Assembly: GCF_018919145.1 (NCBI RefSeq)
Contig: NZ_JAHLQJ010000005.1
Location: 124,001 to 188,000 of the forward strand
Length of the DNA stretch: 64,000 nucleotides
Source: Paenibacillus brevis
Lineage (GTDB): Bacteria > Bacillota > Bacilli > Paenibacillales > Paenibacillaceae
Direction of reading: 5' to 3'
Positions within the stretch are counted from its first letter, which is position 1. Every line of letters starts with the position of its first letter. Both the position numbers and the translations under genes were made by a program. The notes beneath the pieces are model-generated. The model saw nothing but the letters and a program-made list of their open reading frames with translations. It made no database searches and was not told the DNA's origin. Positions 8,648-16,698 of this stretch are shown here, in pieces.

Positions 8648-9535
8648 CTAGTTTGCCTCCTTCCGGTTGTTAATCCAATATTGCAGCCCTGATAGAACAA
8701 GAAGTATGACAAACAGCATATATGACATTGCGGAGGCGTAGCCAAGGTCATTTTTACGGAAGCCCGTCTGCCAAATCAACTGGATGACCGGCCTTGTCTG
8801 ATCCAGCGGCCCGCCGCCGGTCATGACATAGATCTGCATGAACACTTTGAAAGAGGCGATAATCTGCAGCATGGTGATCGTCTTGGTAATCGGACTCAGC
8901 AGTGGCAGCGTAATTCTCCAAAATACTTGCGAATCACTCGCTCCGTCCAGTCGGGCTGCTTCATAGACTTCATCCGGTATATCCTGCATCGCCGATAAGT
9001 ACAAAATAAAGTTGAATCCGACCGTCCACCATAACGTTAATAACGAGATAGCGATCCAGGCCAGGTGAGTCTCCGACAGCCAAAAAATCTCTGCTCCTTC
9101 AGGGAGCAGTTTGATCCAGTGAAGTAAAGAATTCACAAGACCCGTATATGGCTGAAACACAAACAAACCCAGGAAGGATGCCACGGCTACGGACAAAATG
9201 CTTGGAACAAAAAACACACTGCGGTAAAATCGCTGCAATCTGGAATTACGGTTGGCAATCAATGCAAGAACAATTGCCAATACAAGCATCAAAGGAGTGG
9301 TAATGAGGACAAATATTGTAGAATGCCAAATCGATGCCCAGAACTCATTATCCTGGAACATCCGCTCATAGTTCCCCGTGCCCACATAATCCATCTTCTT
9401 GATAAGCGTCCATTTATAGAAGCTCATCTCCACGCCTTTGATCATCGGCCAAATGGTAAACAGAAAATAGACAAGCAGAAAGGGGAACAGAAATAACAAT
9501 GCCTGTACGTCTGCCCTTAATTTATTCATTTTCAT
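8648..9535 (-). CDS. Carbohydrate ABC transporter permease, UgpA type
   Basis: A 295-residue permease with an N-terminal cytoplasmic stretch, about six helices and the EAA loop EAARLDGASDSQVFWRITLP. It pairs with the downstream MalG-type permease, with whose start it nearly overlaps. It is separated from the upstream SBP gene by 75 bp that contain a perfect 11-bp hairpin. The family (CUT1) imports oligosaccharides; the exact sugar is unknown. Confidence 0.93.
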   Translation of the reverse strand: MKMNKLRADVQALLFLFPFLLVYFLFTIWPMIKGVEMSFYKWTLIKKMDYVGTGNYERMFQDNEFWASIWHSTIFVLITTPLMLVLAIVLALIANRNSRLQRFYRSVFFVPSILSVAVASFLGLFVFQPYTGLVNSLLHWIKLLPEGAEIFWLSETHLAWIAISLLTLWWTVGFNFILYLSAMQDIPDEVYEAARLDGASDSQVFWRITLPLLSPITKTITMLQIIASFKVFMQIYVMTGGGPLDQTRPVIQLIWQTGFRKNDLGYASAMSYMLFVILLVLSGLQYWINNRKEAN

Positions 9536-9558
9536 AGCGCATTCCCTCCCAATATGAC

Positions 9559-9594
9559 CGGCAGACTTTACAGCACAAGCCGCAAAGTCTGCCG
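9559..9594 (-). other. Intercistronic hairpin between SBP and permease genes (second operon)
   Basis: CGGCAGACTTT (9559-9569) pairs perfectly with AAAGTCTGCCG (9584-9594) around a 14-base loop. No U-run follows. The position is the same as for the hairpins at 5074-5125 and 48044-48074. Confidence 0.65.
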
Positions 9595-9610
9595 ATTCAT
9601 CGCTGATCCG

Positions 9611-10957
9611 CTATTCGCTGAGCACCTTTTGGACTTCGGCCTCCATCTTAGAAATACCGTCAGCCGGAGTCATTTTGTTCGCCCATACTTCATTCAAAAA
9701 TTTGAACATCGCCAAATCGCGAATTTGCCAATTCTTTGTGGAGGGTTTGCTGAATTTAACAGTAGATGCTACAGAGACGTAATCGCTGCGGTAAGGAAGA
9801 TCTTTAAACTCTTGCTTTTCAAATACGGATGGCTTGGAAGGAATGTGTCCGGCTTTAGCCCATACCTGGCCGTTGTCAGCCAGCCAGTTGGCAAAAGTAA
9901 TTGCTGCTTTCCGCTTCGCCGGATCTTCCTTCTTCGTTATCGGAAGAATGACGGTATGCGAATCCCCCCAGGTCGCTTCCTGATCGAACACTTTCGGAAT
10001 TGGCATAGCGCCGAATTCCAGATCCTCTGTAGATTCCCAGGTTCCCGTCGCCCAGACTCCGGTCATCATAATGGCGGCCGTACCGCTTTGAAAATTTTTG
10101 TAGAAATCGGGATCGTTCACTTTGATTACTTTATGCTTATGGAATAAATCCTGAATGTACTGGGCGGCTTGAACCGCTTTGTCCGTATCGATTTGTGCGG
10201 CAGTCAGATCGTCCGACACCACGTCATTGCCGCCTAATTGGGAATAAAGCGCCCACCACAAGCGGAACGGGTCGTCGTTTGTATTCGACAGGGCAAACGG
10301 GGTCACTTTTTGCGGTAATTTCTCTTTAAGTGTAGTCAAGAAGGCGACAAACCCGTCAGCCGATTGTTCCAGAACCGGCTTGCCTTGCTCATCAAGCAAT
10401 CCTGCTTCATTCAGCAGCTTTTTATTGTAGTACATGATGAATGGATGCGTATCGATCGGTACCGCATAATGAGTTCCGTCCATAATCGTAGCAGCCAGGA
10501 TATTCTGATTAAAGGTAGACCAATCCACGCCAGCCTCGTCGGCAACGCCGTCGAGCTCGGACACTACGCCTTGGTCGATCAGATCCGGGAGACGAGACGT
10601 ATGCGAAATCCCGATATCGGGGCCGTTTCCATTGCCCACGGCGGTGATGAGCTTCGTGTAATACTCTCCCCACTCCAGCTTGGTATTCTTGACTTGAATG
10701 TTCGGGTGTTCCTTGTTAAATGCATCGATCATCGCCTGCATATTGTCTCCGTCACCGCCGGAAAATAGCGTCCAGAATGAGAGCGTCACCTTTTCTTCTC
10801 CCTCGCTTGTAACGCTTCCATTATTATTCTCAGCTGCTCCGTCATTTGTGGATGATCCCCCGTTCCCCGCATTCCCATTACTTCCGTTTCCGCATGCGCT
10901 TAAAATCATTGAAAACAAGAGAACGAAAGTTACCAAGATTCCCAAGCTCTTTTTCAT
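9611..10957 (-). CDS. Sugar ABC transporter substrate-binding lipoprotein
   Basis: A 448-residue MalE-like protein. It has a lipoprotein signal with lipobox LSACGNG, then a low-complexity Gly/Asn/Ser linker (about residues 23-50) that spaces the binding domain from the membrane. The body shows typical SBP_bac_1 features such as LTFWTLFSGGDGDN and KLEWGEYYTKL. AAGGGGGAG precedes the ATG. It heads the operon with the two permeases encoded downstream. Its promoter overlaps a cre-like site, so repression by preferred sugars is likely. Confidence 0.93.
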   Translation of the reverse strand: MKKSLGILVTFVLLFSMILSACGNGSNGNAGNGGSSTNDGAAENNNGSVTSEGEEKVTLSFWTLFSGGDGDNMQAMIDAFNKEHPNIQVKNTKLEWGEYYTKLITAVGNGNGPDIGISHTSRLPDLIDQGVVSELDGVADEAGVDWSTFNQNILAATIMDGTHYAVPIDTHPFIMYYNKKLLNEAGLLDEQGKPVLEQSADGFVAFLTTLKEKLPQKVTPFALSNTNDDPFRLWWALYSQLGGNDVVSDDLTAAQIDTDKAVQAAQYIQDLFHKHKVIKVNDPDFYKNFQSGTAAIMMTGVWATGTWESTEDLEFGAMPIPKVFDQEATWGDSHTVILPITKKEDPAKRKAAITFANWLADNGQVWAKAGHIPSKPSVFEKQEFKDLPYRSDYVSVASTVKFSKPSTKNWQIRDLAMFKFLNEVWANKMTPADGISKMEAEVQKVLSE

Positions 10958-10991
10958 GCTTGCTCCCCCTTAAGTGGTTGATGAAGAGAAA

Positions 10992-11024
10992 AACATAAAA
11001 TTGTTTTATTACATATTTTATGTT
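10992..11024 (-). repeat. 10-bp inverted repeat in the second SBP leader
   Basis: AACATAAAAT (10992-11001) and ATTTTATGTT (11015-11024) are perfect inverted arms with a 13-bp spacer. They lie just after the predicted transcription start, the same arrangement as at 6555-6627. Confidence 0.6.
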
Positions 11025-11037
11025 CATTTGAGAAGGG

Positions 11038-11064
11038 ATTAGAACATAATGCCAGCGTTTTCAA
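11038..11064 (-). promoter_or_regulatory. Promoter and cre-like site of the second importer operon
   Basis: The minus strand has TGAAAACGCTGGCA (11063-11050), matching the cre consensus at 13 of 14 positions. A -35-like TTGAAA (11064-11059) overlaps it, and TCTAAT (11043-11038) follows with a short 15-bp spacer. The cre match is stronger than the promoter assignment. Confidence 0.65.
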
Positions 11065-11168
11065 ACTATTTTTTAGTAATGAACAAAGGATTTTCCTCCC
11101 AATTACAAAAAAAATGTACCTAATTCTTGCTTTGCTTGTCCGCACTTGGAACAAATGGACAAGCAGAG

Positions 11169-11206
11169 ACAAAAAAGCGGGGATGGCGATCAACGCCAAA
11201 CCCGCT
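11169..11206 (-). terminator. Terminator of the GH2 gene
   Basis: AGCGGG pairs with CCCGCT and TGGCG with CGCCA between 11176 and 11206. On the minus strand six T follow. It lies 31 bp past the GH2 stop, so the GH2 gene is transcribed apart from the importer operon. Confidence 0.85.
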
Positions 11207-11236
11207 ATGTCCAGATAGCATATTCCCTAATTAACT

Positions 11237-13978
11237 TTAGCTATATTTTACAGTAATATCCAATGGATAGCGCCCGCCGTTTCTTCCGTATAGCGTGACG
11301 CCGCCTTCTTCAGCCTGAAGCTCTAGACGGAACGATCTGCTTCGATTGAGTTCCAAGAGCAGTTGGACCGGAACTTCCAGCTTGCAAAGGTAGCCGTAGG
11401 AACCGGCATCATCGAGTTTGTTCGCCACAGGCTGATAGTGCCAGGACAGAACGCCTCTGGCGTCAGCCGGGTCATCCGGCAGCTCGAAGGAGCCAACCGC
11501 AATGCCGTCGATCAAGATATTCAGACGGGATGGATGTTTGCTTTCGTCAGTCATGTAGTACGTATTGGTGTTGTACTCTACTTGCGCATCTGCTCCATGC
11601 ATCGCACCGATTCCCATATCCGTTGATTTGGAGCCCTCTACGTTACGGGCAAGCACACGTTTGGCCCCTGCTTCAAGCAGGATCTCAAGCTGGTCAATCG
11701 ATGGCTTCGTCTTCGCATCCGGCAATTGGATCTCATACACAAAGCTTCCCTTGCCTGCTCCGTTGTGCTTAGCGCCTTGCAGAGAGGACCACTCATGCTG
11801 GAAGCTGTGCTCGGAATAAGCGCCGGGTTCAACAACAACCACGCCCTTCGTATCGTTGCCGCGAACATCAAAGGCAATAAAGTTGCGCATGACCGGATTG
11901 CCTGCAGTGTCAGCCAGTGTTACAGCCAAAACGGCGACTGCATCATGCTTCGGCATCTTGACCTGCAGCGTACCCAGGTCAGAGACGCCGAATCCGTCCC
12001 AATCCACTGGAATGCTTCCGCTGCTCTCGACCATGGTGGTGCCGAAACGGTCATAGCGAAGCTCCCACTGCACTTGCATTTGCTGACCATGGTGCTTATC
12101 CGAGTAGCTTGATCCCAGCAACGGAACCTCAGCCACAGCTTCTGCGTCCAGCGTCTGGCTAGGCGGAGCATCCAATACGATGAAGTCTGGAGAATGCAGA
12201 TCCGCAATCGTCATTCCCGGCACCAGATCACCGTACCCAAAATCTTTTCCCGTTCCATCCAAACGATAATAGCCATTAAATTCATTCGTTACATCCCGGA
12301 ATTCCGTGAACACGAAGCCGCACAGCTTATCATGCTTTCTGAACTCGTTCATCATATAGCGGTAATGCCAGGCCAGATCGCTGTCGCCGGCACCGCCGAC
12401 GATTCCCCAGACGTTGCCACATTCGCTGTTCATAAGCGGCGCATCGGATTGAACATGTCCGCCGATGTAGTTGAACGTTGAGCCTGGATAAGTCTTGGCA
12501 TCAACCTCATCCAAGTGCGCACGAACCTGCTCATACCCGTTAATATAGAAATGCCAGGTATTTAGATCACTTTCGACATGGTCATAGTTACACGGCGAGT
12601 TGTCTTCCACCAGGCGCGTTGGATCGAGCTTTTTCGCCCAAAGATATTGTTCCCGCACCCATGCCTGCGTCTCCGGAAGGTAGCTGCTCTGCTGCTCCGC
12701 TCCGCCGGTCACATCCATAGTCGATGGATCCGTCTTCAGTCCCCAGGTTTCATTGAACATAACCCATGAGAAAATCGATGGATGATTGTAATCCCGGTCG
12801 ATAATCTCCAGCGCTTCGCTCTCATATGCCTTGCGTGCCTGTTCATCCGGATTGCCCCAGAAGCAAGGCATATCCTCCATCACAAGAATCCCGAGCTTAT
12901 CCGCCCAATAGAGCTTGCGAGGCTCCTCCGGCTTAATGTGAATCCGGACAAAGTTAAGGCCCAAGCGCTTCATCAAGTATATTTCATCATGCATCTCTTC
13001 ATCTGAAGGATACGTAAAAAATCCTGTCTGGTGATAAGACTGGTCGAGCGTACCGTTCAGGTAGACCGGTTTGCCATTCAGGGTAATCCAGCGATAATCG
13101 CGGTCTCCGAATCGCGCAGTGCCAATCTCCCGAATGCCGAAGTAGGTACTGACCTCGTCACAGCCGGATGCGCTGCGCAGGCGAAGCGTCCCCTCATACA
13201 GCTCCGGTGTTTCCGGGGTCCACAATCGCGGATGCTTGACCGCAAATGTGGTAGAGATGCGGTTTTCGCCTGTCTTCAACTCGACCACGATCTGATGCCG
13301 GACCTCTCCGTCGGCAAAATCAAGACTAAGCTCGGCTTGACCCGCTTGATCCGCATGGATCACAGCCTCAAGCTCTACTTTTCCGTCTATATACGTTCTG
13401 AACTTGGATTGTCCGATATATTGAGTAGGCCGCGCCTCAAGCCATACCGTCTGCCAAATCCCCCGGACCTCACCATAACCCTGCTTTCCGCGCGCTTGAT
13501 AGTTATGATCCTGGTCTTCCGTTCTGATTACGATAAGATTCTCGCCCTCCGGAAGCCACTGACTGGTAATCTCAAATTCGAAGGAACCGTATCCGCCTTG
13601 GTGGGAGCCGACATGCTCTCCATTCACCCACACATGACACAAGTAATCCACAGCACCGAAGCGCAGGAAGAGTCGGCTGCCCGGCTCGGCAGGAGTCCAT
13701 GACACCATGCGGCGGTACCAGCCAACTCCCTTTATATCCTTCCCAATGCCGGACAACGGACTTACCCAGGAGAAAGGCACCGTAATTTCGTCTTCAAAAG
13801 AGATGCTTCTGTTCTTGTTCCATTCTTGCTGAATCCCTTCATTATCCGTATCGAAACGGAACGACCATGCTCCATTCAGATTGTTCCAGTTCTCGCGTTG
13901 CCAATGCGGATGCGGAAATTCAGGACGGGGAATCAGTTCTGTTTCGGCGTTTTGAAGTGTTGTGTTCACGCTATACAC
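11237..13978 (-). CDS. Glycoside hydrolase family 2 enzyme (beta-galactosidase/glucuronidase class)
   Basis: A 913-residue cytoplasmic enzyme without signal peptide. It has an N-terminal sugar-binding domain (NLNGAWSF, DYLCHVWVNG, SHQGGYGSFEFEI), an immunoglobulin-like domain, the TIM barrel and long C-terminal beta-domains. The acid/base is Glu410 in VMFNETWG and the nucleophile Glu559 in VFTEFRD. The listed start is a GTG at 13978 whose AGAGG lies only two bases away. A second in-frame GTG at 13969 has better spacing and may be the true start. It stands alone between its own promoter and terminator and is divergent from the second ArsR-type regulator, its probable controller. Substrate is not readable; likely an uncharged beta-glycoside from plant polysaccharide. 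Confidence 0.92.
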   Translation of the reverse strand: MYSVNTTLQNAETELIPRPEFPHPHWQRENWNNLNGAWSFRFDTDNEGIQQEWNKNRSISFEDEITVPFSWVSPLSGIGKDIKGVGWYRRMVSWTPAEPGSRLFLRFGAVDYLCHVWVNGEHVGSHQGGYGSFEFEITSQWLPEGENLIVIRTEDQDHNYQARGKQGYGEVRGIWQTVWLEARPTQYIGQSKFRTYIDGKVELEAVIHADQAGQAELSLDFADGEVRHQIVVELKTGENRISTTFAVKHPRLWTPETPELYEGTLRLRSASGCDEVSTYFGIREIGTARFGDRDYRWITLNGKPVYLNGTLDQSYHQTGFFTYPSDEEMHDEIYLMKRLGLNFVRIHIKPEEPRKLYWADKLGILVMEDMPCFWGNPDEQARKAYESEALEIIDRDYNHPSIFSWVMFNETWGLKTDPSTMDVTGGAEQQSSYLPETQAWVREQYLWAKKLDPTRLVEDNSPCNYDHVESDLNTWHFYINGYEQVRAHLDEVDAKTYPGSTFNYIGGHVQSDAPLMNSECGNVWGIVGGAGDSDLAWHYRYMMNEFRKHDKLCGFVFTEFRDVTNEFNGYYRLDGTGKDFGYGDLVPGMTIADLHSPDFIVLDAPPSQTLDAEAVAEVPLLGSSYSDKHHGQQMQVQWELRYDRFGTTMVESSGSIPVDWDGFGVSDLGTLQVKMPKHDAVAVLAVTLADTAGNPVMRNFIAFDVRGNDTKGVVVVEPGAYSEHSFQHEWSSLQGAKHNGAGKGSFVYEIQLPDAKTKPSIDQLEILLEAGAKRVLARNVEGSKSTDMGIGAMHGADAQVEYNTNTYYMTDESKHPSRLNILIDGIAVGSFELPDDPADARGVLSWHYQPVANKLDDAGSYGYLCKLEVPVQLLLELNRSRSFRLELQAEEGGVTLYGRNGGRYPLDITVKYS

Positions 13979-13997
13979 GACCTCTCAGCTTATATTT

Positions 13998-14032
13998 GTG
14001 CTTAGTTTAGCACGCATATTATGATAACGCAA
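13998..14032 (-). promoter_or_regulatory. Promoter and operator-like repeat of the GH2 gene
   Basis: On the minus strand TTGCGT (14032-14027), a 17-bp spacer and TAAACT (14009-14004) can serve as promoter. The inverted repeat GTGCT/AGCAC (13998-14013) covers the -10 region and is a candidate operator. Confidence 0.5.
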
Positions 14033-14045
14033 TATATATTGTGAT

Positions 14046-14074
14046 TTTACAATGAGAACGCTTCATTGTAGAAT
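14046..14074 (+). promoter_or_regulatory. Promoter of the second ArsR-type gene with a palindromic operator in the spacer
   Basis: TTTACA (14046-14051), a 17-bp spacer and TAGAAT (14069-14074) form a good promoter. The arms TACAATGA (14048-14055) and TCATTGTA (14063-14070) are perfectly inverted across a 7-bp centre and fill the spacer, as expected for an autoregulated gene. Confidence 0.75.
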
Positions 14075-14112
14075 TAGAGTATCGTTAGATTTATGAAAAG
14101 GATGGTTTTTGA

Positions 14113-15048
14113 ATGAACGAACCCGTGCAAGACATCATCCGTTACCCTGCTTCACGTATTCTCGATGTAGCCAAGGCACTGTCCGGGGATCTGCGTGTCC
14201 GGATTCTTGAAGCACTTGGAGATAAGTCGATGAGCGTCAGTCAGCTAGCGGAGACACTTGGAGTAGCCCAGCCGACTATTTCTATTAATGTGCAGACCCT
14301 GGAGCAGGCGGAGCTGGTCACTTCCACACAAGGAGCCAACAGAGAGAAAATCTGTTCTGTTACCTGCCGCTCGATCCAGCTTGAGCTCCCTGCCAAGCCA
14401 GGCGACGGCCTCCATGCCATTGAGGCGATCCATATGCCGATCGGCATGTATTCCCATTGCTCCGTCAGTCCCTCCTGCGGAATGGCGGCGAAGGATGGAT
14501 CTGTGATTGGTTCGCAGGATGATCCGCGCGCATTTTATATGCCTGAGAGAGTCGACGCTTCTCTGCTGTGGTTTGCTGGTACCGGATATATCGAATATTA
14601 CTTCTCTAACCCGCTCCCCCCCGGTGTCGCTCTGGCTGAGATCCGCATTCGCGCCGAGCTGTGCTCCGAGGCTCCAGCCTGCAATATGGATTGGGCATCC
14701 GACATTTCCCTTATCGTTAATGGCCACGATGCCGGTACTTGGACCTGTCCTTCCGATTATGGCGACCGTAAGGGCAAGCTGACACCTGAGCGTTGGAAGA
14801 GCGGTACAGAATACGGCATGCTGACTGAATGGCGCATTACGAATGAGGGGAGCTTCGTGAACGGGCTGACTTCGGCGGATACCACGGTTGATATGCTTCA
14901 GCTGTCCTTTAATCAGCCGATTGCGATTCGTTTCGAGGTCAAGGAAGATGCTCTTAACAAACATGGATTGAACCTGTTCGGAAGCTATTTCGGGGATCAT
15001 CCTCAGGATATCGTGCTGGAATTTATTCGACGTGCTGACCAGGAGTAG
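14113..15048 (+). CDS. ArsR-type winged-helix regulator fused to a large C-terminal domain (paralogue 2)
   Basis: A 311-residue protein. The winged helix occupies residues about 15-90 (LSGDLRVRILEAL, SVSQLAETLGVAQPTISINVQTLEQAEL). The C-terminal domain shares ordered blocks with the regulator at 6751-7674: PSCGMAAK, DDPRAFYMP, YIEYYF, ELCSEAPACNMDW, SDYGDRKGKLTPERW and LNLFGSYFGDHPQDI. No metal-binding cluster is seen. A sugar- or glycoside-sensing role is inferred from beta-rich sequence and from its partners, since both copies lie beside glycoside hydrolase genes. It is transcribed divergently from GH2 (135 bp apart) with palindromes in both promoters. An AAAAGGA ribosome site precedes the ATG. 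Confidence 0.85.
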   Translation: MNEPVQDIIRYPASRILDVAKALSGDLRVRILEALGDKSMSVSQLAETLGVAQPTISINVQTLEQAELVTSTQGANREKICSVTCRSIQLELPAKPGDGLHAIEAIHMPIGMYSHCSVSPSCGMAAKDGSVIGSQDDPRAFYMPERVDASLLWFAGTGYIEYYFSNPLPPGVALAEIRIRAELCSEAPACNMDWASDISLIVNGHDAGTWTCPSDYGDRKGKLTPERWKSGTEYGMLTEWRITNEGSFVNGLTSADTTVDMLQLSFNQPIAIRFEVKEDALNKHGLNLFGSYFGDHPQDIVLEFIRRADQE

Positions 15049-15154
15049 TTGAAACATTTCCTTCCTTCCTGCGTAGAATGATCAGATTACATTTTTTAGC
15101 CAAGGTTTATGAGTCTGTCAGCTATGCTGTACATAAAAGGGGAGGGAATCATGG

Positions 15155-15586
15155 ATGGATTCCAATTTTGGCTCGTTCAGCTCTGGCCCGGGGGCAGGCT
15201 TTGATTTTATGTTCACACTTGTTCCTGTGCTGATCGGGATTGTATTTGTCATCATCATTATTTCTCTGATAGGCAGCGGAGTCCGATATGCGAAAAATGC
15301 CTCGTCGCCTAAAAACACCCATTACGCCCGGATTGTCTCCAAGCGTATGGATGTCAAGAATACTTCGCACAGTCATGGCAATGACAACATGATGCACAGC
15401 ACCTCGTCGCGTACGTATTATTACATCACGCTGGAATTCGATAACGGGCACCGCCAAGAATACCTGGATGTAAAAAATCTGTACGGCTTGGTCGCGGAGG
15501 GGGATGAAGGGTACGCCGCTGTTCAAGGGGACTGGATCGTCGCCTTCGAGCGGAATGTCAATCAGGGGCAGAGCTCATTCCGATAA
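15155..15586 (+). CDS. DUF2500 family membrane-anchored protein
   Basis: A 143-residue protein with a short Gly/Ser-rich N-terminus and one strong transmembrane helix (about residues 19-42). A soluble beta-rich C-terminal domain follows (HYARIVSKRMDV, TYYYITLEFDNGHRQEYLDV, EGDEGYAAVQGDWIVAFER). This pattern matches DUF2500, a family of unknown function that probably sits with its soluble part at one membrane face. The ATG at 15155 is chosen because GGGGAGG is correctly spaced; the ATG four bases earlier is out of frame. It is a single gene followed by a terminator. Confidence 0.8.
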   Translation: MDSNFGSFSSGPGAGFDFMFTLVPVLIGIVFVIIIISLIGSGVRYAKNASSPKNTHYARIVSKRMDVKNTSHSHGNDNMMHSTSSRTYYYITLEFDNGHRQEYLDVKNLYGLVAEGDEGYAAVQGDWIVAFERNVNQGQSSFR

Positions 15587-15638
15587 TCGATTTATATGAA
15601 CATGGACAAACATTAACTGGTTTTCACAGCCCCGAGGA

Positions 15639-15683
15639 AGAGGGTGCCCCTCAGCATCTGCGACTGCTTTCGGGACACCCTCT
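15639..15683. terminator. Shared terminator between DUF2500 and SDR genes
   Basis: AGAGGGTG (15639-15646) pairs with CACCCTCT (15676-15683), continued by CCC with GGG inside. It lies between two convergent genes and can serve both strands, although U-runs are short. Confidence 0.65.
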
Positions 15684-15691
15684 CTTTAGGT

Positions 15692-16579
15692 TTAGTTGAG
15701 GGGCAGACCAAGCCGTTTGGCGTAGTTGCCCCAATGAGGACGTTGACCGTCTGCATCGATAAATCCATATTCCTCCGATAAATCCCAGCTGGTCAGCGCT
15801 CTTCCTGCCTTTTCCCGCACCAAAGGATCTGCGGCAAGTGCCGCCACAGCACGGCCGACGAGAAAAGGGGTCTCGGAGGCAATAAAGTGCGGCTCCTGCT
15901 TTGCAGCCTCCTGCCAGTTGTTCTCCGTAACTCCGAAGTGGTCGAGCATCTGCTCTGAACGGAGAAAACCCGGCGTGACGGCAAGCGCCGTTACTCCATG
16001 AGGCCCTAATTCCTCTGCCATGGCCTTTGCAAGGTGGATCGAAGATATTTTAGCCAGACTATAATATAGATTTCCTCTGTAGTTGTAGGTCGATCCATCC
16101 GTGATTTCAATCAGCAGACCTTCACGCCTTCTAATCATGAGCGGAGCGGCATAATAGCTGGTAATCAGATGGGCATGGACAGCCCTCTCCTGCATAAGCA
16201 GCCCGTCCTGCAGCGGTTGTTCCCAGAACGGAGTATCCCAATGGGTCAGATGTTCACCGCCCCAAATATCGTTCACCAGTATGTCCAACCTGCCGTCTTG
16301 CTCCTGATTCACACGCTCAAACAGCGCCTCTACTTCCGTTTCCAAAGTATGATCTGTTCGAACGGCAATCCCTGTACCTCCCCGCGCCGTGACCATTTCG
16401 GCCGTATCCTCAATCGTCTCTCTCCGATTTAAATCCGAAGCATTTCCTCGAATGCTCCGTCCAGTGCAGTATACGGCGGCTCCGGCTGCGCCAAGCTCGA
16501 TAGCGATGGCCCTTCCTGCCCCACGGGTTGCTCCTGCAACAACAGCCACTTTTCCTTTTAACGGTTGATCCAATTCCAA
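15692..16579 (-). CDS. Short-chain dehydrogenase/reductase (SDR) family oxidoreductase
   Basis: A 295-residue Rossmann-fold protein. The nucleotide-binding loop is GATRGAGRAI (about residues 16-25) and the catalytic Tyr/Lys pair is in YSLAK (about 172-176). The usual NNAG motif is replaced by NDIWGG, a feature of a distinct SDR subgroup, so substrate prediction from classical members is unsafe. TGRS after the second strand suggests NADP preference (inference). It is divergent from a WYL-domain regulator (119 bp apart), the common arrangement for a target gene and its controller. Product and substrate are unknown. Confidence 0.85.
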   Translation of the reverse strand: MELDQPLKGKVAVVAGATRGAGRAIAIELGAAGAAVYCTGRSIRGNASDLNRRETIEDTAEMVTARGGTGIAVRTDHTLETEVEALFERVNQEQDGRLDILVNDIWGGEHLTHWDTPFWEQPLQDGLLMQERAVHAHLITSYYAAPLMIRRREGLLIEITDGSTYNYRGNLYYSLAKISSIHLAKAMAEELGPHGVTALAVTPGFLRSEQMLDHFGVTENNWQEAAKQEPHFIASETPFLVGRAVAALAADPLVREKAGRALTSWDLSEEYGFIDADGQRPHWGNYAKRLGLPLN

Positions 16580-16635
16580 TTCCTCCTCAGTAAATGTAAT
16601 TATCGTTCATGATCCTCAGTTTATCCTGCATATAT

Positions 16636-16648
16636 GACATCCTATGTC
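16636..16648. promoter_or_regulatory. Operator-like palindrome between SDR and WYL regulator genes
   Basis: GACAT and ATGTC form an inverted repeat around CCT in the 119-bp divergent region. It is a candidate site for the WYL regulator. Confidence 0.45.
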
Positions 16649-16698
16649 TTATAAAGAATGATAAAATACGAGAAAGATGATCGAAAGGGGATAAAGAC

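Noticed and set aside
14054..14067. cre-like sequence in the second ArsR-type promoter
   Set aside because: Three mismatches to the consensus, and it coincides with the better explained palindrome TACAATGA/TCATTGTA.
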